A DNA stretch of 35,191 nucleotides from an uncultured Ruminiclostridium sp. Its GTDB lineage: Bacteria; Bacillota; Clostridia; Oscillospirales; Ruminococcaceae. The notes under the pieces were generated by a model that worked only from the letters and a program-made list of their open reading frames with translations, did not search any database and was not told the DNA's origin. Shown piece by piece: positions 7,144 to 13,886 of this stretch (position 1 is the first letter of the stretch; each line of letters begins with the position of its first letter). Made by a program: the position numbers and the translations under genes. Where the stretch lies: positions 1 to 35,191 of the forward strand of contig CANQXF010000020.1 of the NCBI GenBank assembly GCA_947627695.1. Direction: 5' to 3'.

Positions 7144-7579
7144 TTACATTTTCGCGCCCCGAAATATTACAAGCATTGACGGGAAAGGTGCGCTTTGTGC
7201 TGCTTCTCCGAATTTTAATCTTCCCGAAATAAATCTAATTTCAGATCTGTGCAATATGAAGTCGTGAAAATATTTTGTATCTGTGCGGGCGGGTATCAGC
7301 ATAACAACGATTGTCCCGTCTTTTGTTCCCTCTCTGTATGCTTTTTCTACCCACTCCCCGATTGCCCGACCGTATGGTGGATTGCAAAACACGCGATGCC
7401 CCCCCCCAGTCCTGCAAAAGACCGTTTTGCTCTTTTGTGAAATATTTTTCTGTTTTATGGTTGGTTTCATCTGCGCAAGGGTCTAAGTCAAAGTGAAATT
7501 CGCTATTTAATTCATCAAAGAATTTTTGCGGGGTCGCCCACCGATCTGTCTTGCTGCTGAAAAGTGCTTTATTTATCAT
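7144..7579 (-). CDS. dam: Phage N6-adenine methyltransferase (Dam-like), out of frame at a G9 tract
   Basis: The gene is split over two frames. The 5' part (start 7579) encodes MINKALFSSKTDRWATPQKFF and FDLDPCADETNHKTEKYFT, the N-terminal hallmarks of the phage DNA N-6-adenine methyltransferase family. The 3' part encodes FCNPPYG (catalytic NPPY), GTIVVMLIPARTDTKYFHD and a normal C-terminus ending at 7144. The frames meet at nine G on the coding strand (C9, 7399-7407). With eight G the product is a continuous 144-residue enzyme reading QDWGGHRVFCNPPYG. As written, the first frame runs on to a premature stop at 7241. It may be a phase-variable OFF state, a recent frameshift, or a homopolymer sequencing error. 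The likely role is protection from host restriction. Confidence 0.8.
7399..7407. repeat. C9/G9 tract inside the Dam-like methyltransferase gene
   Basis: Nine C on the + strand, encoding Trp-Gly-Gly on the minus strand. Eight would keep the methyltransferase in frame. It is positioned before the catalytic NPPY motif, so slippage switches the whole catalytic part off. Confidence 0.85.
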
Positions 7580-7635
7580 TTCCGACCCCCGTTTCTTTTC
7601 CTGCTACCGCTTGTTTCTTCGTGTATGTGCATTGT

Positions 7636-8335
7636 TTAGTCCTCTCTTTCTTTTATATGCTTTATTAGCTGTTTTCCTATAAATTCAGTGTATACGGGCG
7701 GTATTGCTTCCGCTAATTCGCTACGGCTCATCCAATCAATACCGCCCAACGCAAACCCCCAATATAAAGCAATTTGCTTTTCGTTCATTCCCTTAACGCC
7801 GCCACTTCCGCATATTGATATAAAGCCGTCCTGCCCGAAGCCGTTCCCTGCCGTTGGTGTCTTTTTCTTCTGCGCTGGTATTTCGGGCGGTTTTAAGTTT
7901 ACGTTGCTTTCAAAAATCCTTTTCCGCTGCGTATATATATTTTTGAATTGCGTCCCGCATAATGAAATAGGATTTATCAGCGGTGCGCCGACTACGTTTT
8001 CGATTATGTACGGTTTTTTGCTTTTCTGTAAAAGTTTCCGTGTCTCCGCTATAAAGTCTTTATGATCGCCGTATTTCCCGCCGTTACGCGCAAGTGATAA
8101 ATATTTTGCCCTGCTATGTTTTTGGCAAGGCGGCGACGCGTGTATTGCGTCAAATTCCGAAAGGTCGGCGGTTTTCAAAAACTCAATCGCGTCAGCTTGT
8201 ATAAATGTATATGGGTAATTCGGTTGTGGTTCTATATCTACGCCGACAACCTCGAATCCCGCTTTTGCATATCCCGCCGACGCCCCCCCCTGCTTTGCAA
8301 TATAGGTCTAATAATTTCAATTTTGCTTTACCCAC
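7636..8335 (-). CDS. dcm: DNA cytosine-5 methyltransferase (Dcm-like), out of frame at a G8 tract
   Basis: The 700-base interval encodes a C5 cytosine methyltransferase if one base is removed. From a GTG at 8335 (ribosome binding site GAGGGCGGGAAGC) the frame reads VGKAKLKLLDLYCKAGG, AdoMet motif I. After an eight-G run (C8 at 8283-8290) the correct continuation is ASAGYAKAGFEVVGVDIEPQP, which joins smoothly to the long downstream frame. That frame holds ASPPCQKHSRAK (motif IV, catalytic Cys) and IENVVGAP (motif VI). Seven G give a 232-residue enzyme. With eight, only a piece from an internal ATG at 8178 could be made, lacking the AdoMet loop. The start overlaps the previous stop by a few bases. 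This is the same defect type as in the neighbouring Dam-like gene. Confidence 0.8.
8283..8290. repeat. C8/G8 tract inside the cytosine methyltransferase gene
   Basis: Eight C on the + strand in the codons for the Gly-Gly of AdoMet motif I (YCKAGGASAGY). Seven would restore the frame. Confidence 0.85.
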
Positions 8336-8726
8336 GCTTCCCGCCCTCTTTCTGCTCTCCTGCTGCCGCTGCGCCTATTATTTCCCGCGCCACTTCTTCA
8401 TAATGTGCGTCGCTATATTTCGGGAAGCGTAACGCCGAAAGCCGATTCTGCATTTCGCGCCGCTTTTCGTTGCTTATCAACCCCGCCGCGTCCATAGCCC
8501 ACAAAAAGCCGCTTATAAAATTTGCTGCCGTGTCCTTATTTTCTTCTTTCTGCAAATATTCCGTTGTTGGGTATTTTTCCGACCAATTCCCCGTCGCTAA
8601 CTGCCGAAAATATTCGTGTAAAACTCCATTTGTAACGCCCGCAACTTCGCTTTCCCTGCCCTTTGCGGTGTTCTTTTTGAAGATCGCGATTATTTCGTTT
8701 TCAAGATTGCTTTTTGCTCTGTGCAT
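8328..8726 (-). CDS. Hypothetical protein
   Basis: A 132-residue, mainly helical protein (SNLENEIIAIFKKNTAKGRES..., AANFISGFLWAMDAAGLIS). Its stop overlaps the GTG start of the cytosine methyltransferase. Similar unannotated proteins occur beside phage methyltransferases, but I recognise no domain. Its ribosome binding site is AAAGGCGGGAAT. Confidence 0.6.
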   Translation of the reverse strand: MHRAKSNLENEIIAIFKKNTAKGRESEVAGVTNGVLHEYFRQLATGNWSEKYPTTEYLQKEENKDTAANFISGFLWAMDAAGLISNEKRREMQNRLSALRFPKYSDAHYEEVAREIIGAAAAGEQKEGGKRG

Positions 8727-8759
8727 ATTCCCGCCTTTCTGCGCCGTGGCGTGTGTGGT

Positions 8760-9164
8760 TTATTCTTGTCCTGCTGCCCGCGCTTCGTTTAATTCGTTCA
8801 ATACCGCTTCGCCTTGCCTTTTCCTCAATACTTCCGCGTGCTTATATGCCGCGAACATCTTAACCGCCAATTTATAACTTTCTTTGTTCCTGCTTTCCCG
8901 CCATTTTTTCAAGCGTTGTTTTTCCTCGATCAGCTTGTTTTTTGCCTTTTCGACCAATTCCCGCGTTTCGCTTTCGCCCCACGAATTGACGTATGTATAT
9001 ACCGCAAGCCCCGTCTGCGGGTCAATTATGTACACCTCGTTTTCGTATTCGTCGCGGTATACATTGAATATCTCCCCGTCAATTTTTATTTCAAATCCTG
9101 CTTGTTCTGCTATTCCGACTATTTTCCCTTTCCTTATCACTGAATAAAATGTTACTCTTTCCAT
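8760..9164 (-). CDS. Hypothetical protein
   Basis: A 134-residue protein. The N-terminal 60 residues are beta-rich (VTFYSVIRKGKIVGIAEQAG, EIFNVYRDEYENEVYIIDPQ). A long charged helix follows (about 70-130, ELVEKAKNKLIEEKQRLKKW). The ribosome binding site is AAAGGCGGGAAC and the stop TAA lies in the recurrent TAAACCACAC boundary motif. Function unknown. Confidence 0.6.
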   Translation of the reverse strand: MERVTFYSVIRKGKIVGIAEQAGFEIKIDGEIFNVYRDEYENEVYIIDPQTGLAVYTYVNSWGESETRELVEKAKNKLIEEKQRLKKWRESRNKESYKLAVKMFAAYKHAEVLRKRQGEAVLNELNEARAAGQE

Positions 9165-9191
9165 GTTCCCGCCTTTCTGTGTGGTTTATGC

Positions 9192-9220
9192 TTGTCCCTG
9201 CTGCCCTTATCCTTTATAAT
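9192..9220 (+). promoter_or_regulatory. Rightward promoter for the orphan gene at 9267
   Basis: TTGTCC (9192-9197), 17 bases and TATAAT (9215-9220), followed 46 bases later by a + strand start codon. It is inside an otherwise leftward operon, so it would transcribe against early traffic. Confidence 0.6.
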
Positions 9221-9266
9221 GTTTTTACCGATTGCCGTCGGAATATAAAGAAAGGGTTGTTGTTTT

Positions 9267-9569
9267 ATGCAAAAATACGAATTGTCCGACTCTGATGTTA
9301 AAGCTATATTGTGCGCTCTCGAAGTTTTACCCGCTTACGATTTCGCGCCCGATTTTGCCGCCGATCTTTTGGTTTCTGTTGGCTATAAGCTGACGAGCCG
9401 AAAACCATTGACGAAGCGTGAAGAATACCTTGTCGCGGTTTCTATTGATTGCGCTTTCCTTGCCCTGCGTGATGAACTTACTGCAAGCGAAGAAACATTG
9501 TCTGCGCTTCGCCCGTATCTGTTTACGATCAACAAATTGCACCCGTTCGCCGTTTCGATCTTAAATTGA
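9267..9569 (+). CDS. Orphan rightward hypothetical protein
   Basis: A 100-residue, mostly helical, Leu/Ala-rich protein (YELSDSDVKAILCALEVLPAYD...). It has a good ribosome binding site (AAAGAAAGGG, 10 bases before the ATG) and its own sigma-70-like promoter. Both support a real gene although it faces the surrounding operon. Its 3' end overlaps the opposing gene at 9529 by 41 bases. Being near the lysogeny switch and oppositely oriented, it could be expressed in the lysogen. No family recognised. Confidence 0.6.
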   Translation: MQKYELSDSDVKAILCALEVLPAYDFAPDFAADLLVSVGYKLTSRKPLTKREEYLVAVSIDCAFLALRDELTASEETLSALRPYLFTINKLHPFAVSILN

Positions 9570-9720
9570 CCCGTTCGGTAAATTCTTTTATTTGTGCGTC
9601 TGCTTCATCTTTCGGCGGCGGCGGGTCTTTGTAGGTAAACAATACCGCCGCCCCGTCCCGTATGCTGCCGCTCGCAATTTTCTGTAACATTGCGGCGGCT
9701 TTTTTTTCTGCCGTTTTCAA
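9529..9720 (-). CDS. Small hypothetical protein
   Basis: A 63-residue basic protein starting at TTG after a strong AAGGAG ribosome binding site. A helical N-terminus (KTAEKKAAAMLQKIASGSI) is followed by DPPPPKDE. It is the second gene of the leftward early operon, just after the XRE regulator. Function unknown. Confidence 0.55.
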   Translation of the reverse strand: MKTAEKKAAAMLQKIASGSIRDGAAVLFTYKDPPPPKDEADAQIKEFTERVNLRSKRRTGAIC

Positions 9721-9736
9721 CGTTTCCGCTCCTTTC

Positions 9737-9754
9737 TGCTTAATATGTTAAGCA
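9737..9754. promoter_or_regulatory. Operator-like dyad at the end of the XRE gene
   Basis: TGCTTAA-TATG-TTAAGCA, a 7+4+7 inverted repeat with perfect arms, spanning the stop codon of the leftward XRE gene. Three relatives lie in the divergent promoter region at 9989-10059. It is the best-matching copy of the set, placed as a distal operator. Confidence 0.65.
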
Positions 9755-9951
9755 TTTGCGCCCGAAGAAAAAAGGTCGTTAATATTTACATCAAGCGCGG
9801 CGGCAATCCGAAATAATGTTTTCGTGGTTGTCGTTTTTGTGCGCCCTGTTTCAAGCCCGCAAATTATCGAACGCGAAACGCCGCTTTTTTCGGACAATTC
9901 TTCTTGCGTAACTCGCCTATCTTCTCTTAACTGCTTTCCGACATATTTCAT
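9748..9951 (-). CDS. XRE-family regulator (Cro-like)
   Basis: A 67-residue single-domain HTH protein. The helix-turn-helix is TQEELSEKSGVSRSIICGLETGR (about 15-37), followed by TLFRIAAALDVNINDLF, the typical last helices of the XRE fold. It is the first gene of the leftward early operon and is transcribed from a promoter overlapped by two operators. That gene order and size fit a Cro-type antirepressor of the lysogeny switch. Its ribosome binding site is AAAGGAG, 8 bases before the ATG. Confidence 0.85.
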   Translation of the reverse strand: MKYVGKQLREDRRVTQEELSEKSGVSRSIICGLETGRTKTTTTKTLFRIAAALDVNINDLFSSGANA

Positions 9952-9988
9952 ATTCTTTTAACTCCTTTCCGCGTCTTGCGCCTTTCTA

Positions 9989-10059
9989 TGCTTAACATTT
10001 TAATCAATAGTGTTTAATATGTCAAGCACTAATTTATATATTGTTTAATTTGTTAATCT
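9989..10059. promoter_or_regulatory. Lysogeny switch: divergent promoters with three 18-bp operators
   Basis: The leftward promoter has TTGACA (10020-10025 in complement), 17 bases and TAAAAT (9997-10002 in complement). The rightward promoter has TTGTTT (10041-10046), 17 bases and TATAAT (10064-10069). Operators related to TGCTTAATATGTTAAGCA lie at 9989-10006, 10011-10028 and 10042-10059. The first two cover the leftward -10 and -35, and the third covers the rightward -35. This is a classical two-way switch that allows autoregulation of the repressor. Confidence 0.75.
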
Positions 10060-10102
10060 GTTGTATAATTTATTGAACAAAAAAGAAAGGCGGTATCACT
10101 TT

Positions 10103-10495
10103 ATGAAGATCGGAGAAATAATAAAGCAGTACAGAAACGAACACGGCTACTCGTTGCGCGAATTTTCCAAACTTTCTGGCGTAAGCAATTCTTACTTATC
10201 AATGTTAGAATCTGGAAAGCACCCGCGAAGTGGTCGTCCTATTGTTCCAACTCTCACAAAATTAAATCAAATTGCGGACGCTATGGGTTTACGCATTGAT
10301 GATTTAATTTCTGCTATGGACGACACGCCCGTCAAGATCGACGACGGCGGCTTTTATGTTTCCTCTCTTGAAAAGCAAATCATTTTACGCTTTCGGGATT
10401 TACCCGACGGCGAAAGAAATATGTTGCTGCGGTCTTTGGGGTTGGAAGAAAAAGGGGACGAATCGCGCGGCGCGTCCATTCCGTACACGGGATAA
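10103..10495 (+). CDS. XRE-family repressor (CI-like)
   Basis: A 130-residue protein with an N-terminal XRE HTH (YSLREFSKLSGVSNSYLSMLESG, about 15-37) and a short C-terminal region (RFRDLPDGERNMLLRSLGL) that may dimerise. It has no LexA-like peptidase domain, so induction would not use RecA-driven autocleavage. The frame is open from 10061, but that ATG sits on the -10 box. The ATG at 10103, after AAAGGCGG, is the sound start. It is followed by the serine recombinase in the same direction, forming the lysogeny operon. Confidence 0.82.
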   Translation: MKIGEIIKQYRNEHGYSLREFSKLSGVSNSYLSMLESGKHPRSGRPIVPTLTKLNQIADAMGLRIDDLISAMDDTPVKIDDGGFYVSSLEKQIILRFRDLPDGERNMLLRSLGLEEKGDESRGASIPYTG

Positions 10496-10553
10496 AAGTT
10501 TTTCGTGTTGGCAATACATACTATGTTAATTTTCAAGAAAGGAATAAACCACG
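10496..10553. other. Spacer before the integrase; candidate attP location
   Basis: The 58-base gap holds the recombinase ribosome binding site (AAGAAAGGAA). Large serine integrases often have attP next to their gene, on either side, but I see no clear long inverted repeat with a central dinucleotide here, so no att site is assigned. Confidence 0.2.
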
Positions 10554-12290
10554 ATGAAAACAGAAAAAGGCGGGGAAAGCCCCGACGTGCGAATAACCGC
10601 GCTATATGTGCGCGTTTCGACGGGGTATCAGATCGACAAAGACTCTTTACCATTCCAAAAGAAAGAATTAAAAAATTATTGCGTTCACGTCCTGCATATA
10701 TCCCCCGACGAAATAGAAATATTTGAAGACGCGGGCAAATCGGGGAAAAATACCGACCGCCCCGCTTTTCAACGAATGATGAAAAAGGTCAAGGCGGGAA
10801 AGGTTGCGCGGGTTTGCGTGTATAAAATCGACCGTATTTCCCGAAACCTTGTCGATTTCTCTTTAATGTATGATGATTTCAAGGCAAATCGGACGACTTT
10901 TATATCCTTAAACGAGCAATTCGATACATCGTCCGCGATCGGCGAAGCTGTTTTGAAGATCATACTTGTATTTGCAGAATTAGAGCGGAAACTAACAAGC
11001 GAACGAGTGACGGGCGTCATGATCGGGAGAGCGCAAGACGGTAAATGGAACGGGGCGCGTATGCCTTTCGGTTGGAAATGGAACGCCGAAACCGAAACGC
11101 CCGAACATGACCCCGACGAAGCAGAAAAGGCGCGGTTGCTCTATCGCGTATATTATGAAACCCGATCAACGGCAAAAGTCCGCGACTTTTGTTATGATAA
11201 CGATATTCAGACGAAGCGCGGCGGGAAATGGACGACAACTACAATATTAAATTTCTTAAAAAATCCCATGAATAAGGGTGATTATAGATATAATTACAGA
11301 GAATCCGCACGCGGAAAGAAAAAGCCCGACGACGAAGTTGTTTATATTCCTGCGGTATTCCCGCCGCTTGTCGACCCCGAATTATGGGAACGCGTAAACG
11401 CCATTATAAAGGATAACGGCGCAAAGGCTAAAACAAGCCTAAACCCGCACAAGAAAAAGCATACCCACGTTTTCGCGGGTGTCCTGCGTTGTGCAGAGTG
11501 CGGGGCGGGCTTTCAAGTTTCCCGCCTTGATAAGCCGCGTCTTAACGGTTTTAGACCGTCGTTATATATTTGTACTTCCCGCCGTACATACCGCGCTTGT
11601 GAAGCCCTCGGCGCGTCCGACGTTGTGATTGGTTCGTTTGTGTTTAATTTCGTTGCTAACCTTGTCGCGGTATCAGCGGCGCGGCGGGAATATGTGAAAG
11701 CGGGGATTGATGAAACCGAAAAGCGGCTTTTGCAAGGCGACGCGTTTTCTGGCGTGCTTCGGATTGACGCGGTATCGCTTCGCCAAATTTTCGACGCTCT
11801 GCGCGGCGTGTCCCGTGGCGGTTCTTCCTTTATCCCCGCGCCGCTTGAAAAGAAAAAAGACGATAAAGCCGCCGCGATCGAGAAGAAGCGAAACGAAGCC
11901 GCAAAGATCGGGCGGGCGTTGGAACGTCTCAAAAAGGCGTATCTATTCGACGACAATGTTATGAATGAACGGGAATATATAACCACGCGGGCGCGGCTCG
12001 AAGAAGATTTGACGCGCCTAAACAATGAAATAGCCGACAAAGAAGAAAGCGCGTTTGAAACCGTGTCCGAATTATCGTTCGTGACAAGCGCGACCGAATT
12101 TCTGTTATCTTATCAAATCCAATCTGGCGACCCCGTTGTTTACTCTGATTTTGCGCCCATTGTCGGCAATGAAACTTTAAGGAATTTCGTCCAAAAGATC
12201 ATTGACCGTATAGAGATAAGGCGGGCGCGGGTGTCCGCGATTGTGTTCAAAAACGGGCTTGACGCGCGTTTTATCCTTAAAGATGAATAA
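10554..12290 (+). CDS. int: Large serine recombinase (phage integrase)
   Basis: A 578-residue serine integrase. The N-terminal resolvase domain has ALYVRVSTGYQ with the nucleophile Ser22. FEDAGKSGKNTDRPAFQRMM and VYKIDRISRN follow, with the conserved Arg residues. The central recombinase domain (about 155-270) contains RMPFGWKWN and the GDYRYNY region. A zinc ribbon (about 308-348, RCAECGAGF ... YICTSRR) and a coiled coil (about 430-510) follow, as expected for directional control. Length is typical. It should integrate the phage by attP x attB recombination; excision would need a directionality factor, which I could not identify. The ribosome binding site is AAGAAAGGAATAAACCACG before the ATG. 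Confidence 0.93.
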   Translation: MKTEKGGESPDVRITALYVRVSTGYQIDKDSLPFQKKELKNYCVHVLHISPDEIEIFEDAGKSGKNTDRPAFQRMMKKVKAGKVARVCVYKIDRISRNLVDFSLMYDDFKANRTTFISLNEQFDTSSAIGEAVLKIILVFAELERKLTSERVTGVMIGRAQDGKWNGARMPFGWKWNAETETPEHDPDEAEKARLLYRVYYETRSTAKVRDFCYDNDIQTKRGGKWTTTTILNFLKNPMNKGDYRYNYRESARGKKKPDDEVVYIPAVFPPLVDPELWERVNAIIKDNGAKAKTSLNPHKKKHTHVFAGVLRCAECGAGFQVSRLDKPRLNGFRPSLYICTSRRTYRACEALGASDVVIGSFVFNFVANLVAVSAARREYVKAGIDETEKRLLQGDAFSGVLRIDAVSLRQIFDALRGVSRGGSSFIPAPLEKKKDDKAAAIEKKRNEAAKIGRALERLKKAYLFDDNVMNEREYITTRARLEEDLTRLNNEIADKEESAFETVSELSFVTSATEFLLSYQIQSGDPVVYSDFAPIVGNETLRNFVQKIIDRIEIRRARVSAIVFKNGLDARFILKDE

Positions 12291-12296
12291 ATATAA

Positions 12297-12321
12297 GGGG
12301 CGGCGGTCTTCCCGCTGCCCC
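12297..12321. terminator. Bidirectional terminator between convergent genes
   Basis: A 10-bp GC stem (GGGGCGGCGG with CCGCTGCCCC, one G-T wobble) and a TCTTC loop. It lies 7 bases after the recombinase stop and just after the opposing gene at 12330. On the minus strand it is followed by TTATATTTATT, fitting a terminator for the leftward block. Confidence 0.6.
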
Positions 12322-12329
12322 TGCTGCCT

Positions 12330-12500
12330 TTATGCTTCTATGATCTCATAATTTCTTTTACTGTCTCGCTTCTCTTTTATTATTCCGTTGTTTATCCGCA
12401 TATTTGTAAACATTACAAACGCCCTTATCATTTCTTTTGCTTCTTCCACGCTTGCCGCTTCCACGATCTCGCCCGTTTTCTTTACTCTGATTTTTACCAT
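12330..12500 (-). CDS. Small hypothetical protein (56 aa)
   Basis: A 56-residue gene (MVKIRVKKTGEIVEAASVEE...) with a good ribosome binding site (AGAAAGGCGGG, 8 bases before the ATG). It has a beta hairpin-like start, then a helix, and is Lys/Ile-rich. It is the last gene of the leftward accessory block. Not recognised. Confidence 0.65.
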   Translation of the reverse strand: MVKIRVKKTGEIVEAASVEEAKEMIRAFVMFTNMRINNGIIKEKRDSKRNYEIIEA

Positions 12501-12509
12501 TTTCTTTTC

Positions 12510-12563
12510 CCGCCTTTCTTTTTATGTGGCGGGGCGGTTGCCCGCCCTGCCGTGTGTGGTTTA
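12510..12563 (-). repeat. Gene-boundary repeat, copy 1 (hairpin plus ribosome binding site)
   Basis: In the minus sense the unit runs: stop codon TAA, ACCACACAC, a GC-rich hairpin (12528-12551), ACATAAAAAGAAAGGCGGG. Nearly the same module recurs at 13833-13886 and 14212-14263. The hairpin lacks a T run, so it may be an RNA-processing or mRNA-stability element. Confidence 0.65.
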
Positions 12564-12869
12564 TGCTATCACTTTGTCGCTTTCTTCTTCCGCTTCTTGA
12601 AAGATTATTATTGCTTTTGTTTCTTCTTCCGTTCCGTATGCGTGCGGTAAGTTTATAAGTTCTATTTTGCAGTTTCCGCACCATTCGTTTCTAACCACAT
12701 CTTCGATCGAGTTAAAAGTTATCGTGTCGCCGCTTGTAATATCTATTATCTGTACTTCTTTAACCCTTTTATTTACATACGCTTCAATGATTGATAACTT
12801 TAATTCTGCAATCGTAAGTTCCCTTGTTTCTACCTTTCTTTCTCTGTAACCTAAGTATTTTAACTTCAT
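12561..12869 (-). CDS. Hypothetical protein
   Basis: A 102-residue protein, alternating helix and strand (ELKLSIIEAYVNKRVKEVQIID, SGDTITFNSIEDVVRNEWCG). It is directly downstream of the duplicated promoter-operator copy A and has its own AAAGGTGGG ribosome binding site, so it is the first gene of a short transcript with the 56-residue gene. Not recognised. Confidence 0.65.
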   Translation of the reverse strand: MKLKYLGYRERKVETRELTIAELKLSIIEAYVNKRVKEVQIIDITSGDTITFNSIEDVVRNEWCGNCKIELINLPHAYGTEEETKAIIIFQEAEEESDKVIA

Positions 12870-12899
12870 TTTCTTTTCCCACCTTTCTTTTTGTTTGTT

Positions 12900-12990
12900 T
12901 GTGGTTTATTTCCCTTTCGGTAATTATAATATATCACATATTGCGCAATATGTCAATACATATTATGCAATATGTTTGAAAAATTTTTCC
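12900..12990 (-). promoter_or_regulatory. Promoter-operator unit, copy A
   Basis: On the minus strand: TTGACA (complement of 12951-12956), 17 bases and TATATT (complement of 12928-12933). A perfect 16-bp palindrome, CATATTGCGCAATATG (12937-12952), fills the spacer and reaches into the -35. A second dyad, CATATT-ATGC-AATATG (12959-12974), lies just upstream, then an A/T tract. The layout suggests control by a dimeric regulator. Copy B at 14.6 kb is nearly identical. Confidence 0.8.
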
Positions 12991-12995
12991 GATCA

Positions 12996-13023
12996 AAGAA
13001 AAAGACGGCGGTTTCCCGTCGTC
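12996..13023 (-). terminator. Intrinsic terminator
   Basis: In the minus sense GACGACGG, loop GAAA, CCGCCGTC (one A-C mismatch), then TTTTTCTTT. It ends the transcript coming from the small membrane-protein gene and insulates promoter copy A just downstream. Confidence 0.65.
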
Positions 13024-13037
13024 CTGCTGCCGCGCCT

Positions 13038-13193
13038 TTATCTGTGCATTTCTTTTAATATCCTGCATAATGATTTTATGACGCCCTCGCCTGTTAATTT
13101 TTTCATTATAAATTCTTCAATGCGTAAAGCGAAATAAAATATCGCACCCGCTCCGACCCAACACAAAACGCATATTGCAACATATTCTATCAT
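13038..13193 (-). CDS. Small single-span membrane protein (51 aa)
   Basis: A 51-residue gene. MIEYVAICVLCWVGAGAIFY is a clear N-terminal membrane segment, followed by a basic cytoplasmic tail (KKLTGEGVIKSLCRILKEMHR). The ribosome binding site GAAAGGCGGG lies 6 bases before the ATG. It is transcribed from upstream and ends at a terminator. Its role is unknown; small membrane proteins in accessory blocks can affect superinfection or host physiology, but nothing here shows it. Confidence 0.6.
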   Translation of the reverse strand: MIEYVAICVLCWVGAGAIFYFALRIEEFIMKKLTGEGVIKSLCRILKEMHR

Positions 13194-13207
13194 AATATAC
13201 CCGCCTT

Positions 13208-13444
13208 TCATTCTGCCGCCCCTGCGCCGTTGTTTAATGCTCTGTCTATCGCCGCGTTTATATATTCGTTCACGCTTTGCCCTGCTGCCGCCGCCGCAAC
13301 TCTCACGCGCTCTTTTTTGCCCTTTGGCATGGTTAAATTGATACGATCATATTTTTGACGGTTAAATTCATTTTGGTATGCAATTTGATTAAATACTGGC
13401 TTTTCCTGCCCTGCTGTCGCGTTGCCTGTTTCCTGCTTTTTCAT
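13208..13444 (-). CDS. Ribbon-helix-helix (Arc-like) DNA-binding protein
   Basis: A 78-residue protein. Its C-terminal half matches an Arc/RHH fold: strand DRINLTMPKGKKERV (about 33-47), then helix AAAAAGQSVNEYINAAIDRAL (about 50-70). The N-terminal 30 residues look disordered. It sits between the two promoter-operator units that carry CATATT-N4-AATATG palindromes, making it a reasonable candidate for their regulator. That link is inference only. Its ATG overlaps the stop of the upstream gene. Confidence 0.75.
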   Translation of the reverse strand: MKKQETGNATAGQEKPVFNQIAYQNEFNRQKYDRINLTMPKGKKERVRVAAAAAGQSVNEYINAAIDRALNNGAGAAE

Positions 13445-13752
13445 TATGCGTCCCCCTCTGCTATGCTCATTTCTTCTAATATCCCGAACACGAAGTCCCT
13501 TAAATATTCCGTTGCCTTTTCCTGCACTTCTTCAAGTGTTAAAGAATCGCTATATTGTGCGACGCAAACTTCCCTTTTAAGGCTATTACCGACGCCGTCT
13601 TCCTTGTGCGTTCTATTGCTTAAACAAACGCGCCATTTATTACTTTTTACCCTGTCTGTTTTTGTTATTTTTATTCTTACGTCGCCCACATCTGCAACCG
13701 TTCCCGCCTTAAATCGTGCGTCTTTCATGTACCACGGTATTTTATATTTCAT
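13444..13752 (-). CDS. Hypothetical protein
   Basis: A 102-residue protein. The N-terminal half is beta-rich and basic (RFKAGTVADVGDVRIKITKTDR, KWRVCLSNRTHKED). The C-terminal helix is EEVQEKATEYLRDFVFGILE. It is coupled to the RHH gene by overlapping stop and start. Not recognised. Confidence 0.6.
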   Translation of the reverse strand: MKYKIPWYMKDARFKAGTVADVGDVRIKITKTDRVKSNKWRVCLSNRTHKEDGVGNSLKREVCVAQYSDSLTLEEVQEKATEYLRDFVFGILEEMSIAEGDA

Positions 13753-13832
13753 ATTTCATTCTTTCCCCCTTTTTCCTGTTTCTTTGCTTGTTAATTTGAC
13801 CCCGACGCGCTTTTTATTGCTTCCATACGCTC

Positions 13833-13886
13833 CCGCCTTTCTTTTTATGTGGCGGGGCGGTTTCCCGCCCTGCCGTGTGTGGTTTA
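13833..13886 (-). repeat. Gene-boundary repeat, copy 2
   Basis: Same module as at 12510-12563: TAAACCACAC, GC hairpin (13851-13874), AAAAAGAAAGGCGGG. Here the ribosome binding site leads only to an 11-codon frame, which hints that a gene was lost or exchanged between modules. Confidence 0.6.

Noticed and set aside
10061-10102. Upstream ATG at 10061 as start of the repressor
   Set aside because: It overlaps the -10 box of the rightward promoter; the ATG at 10103 has a proper ribosome binding site.
12291-12330. attP next to the recombinase 3' end
   Set aside because: The only structure is the terminator hairpin; no integrase-type inverted repeat with a distinct core could be recognised.
12358-12684. 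108-codon minus frame MVRKLQNRTYK...
   Set aside because: It crosses the boundary repeat and two better genes (12330-12500 and 12561-12869), each with its own ribosome binding site.
13753-13832. 11-codon frame MEAIKSASGSN after a good ribosome binding site
   Set aside because: Too short to support as a gene; noted only as a possible remnant beside boundary repeat copy 2.
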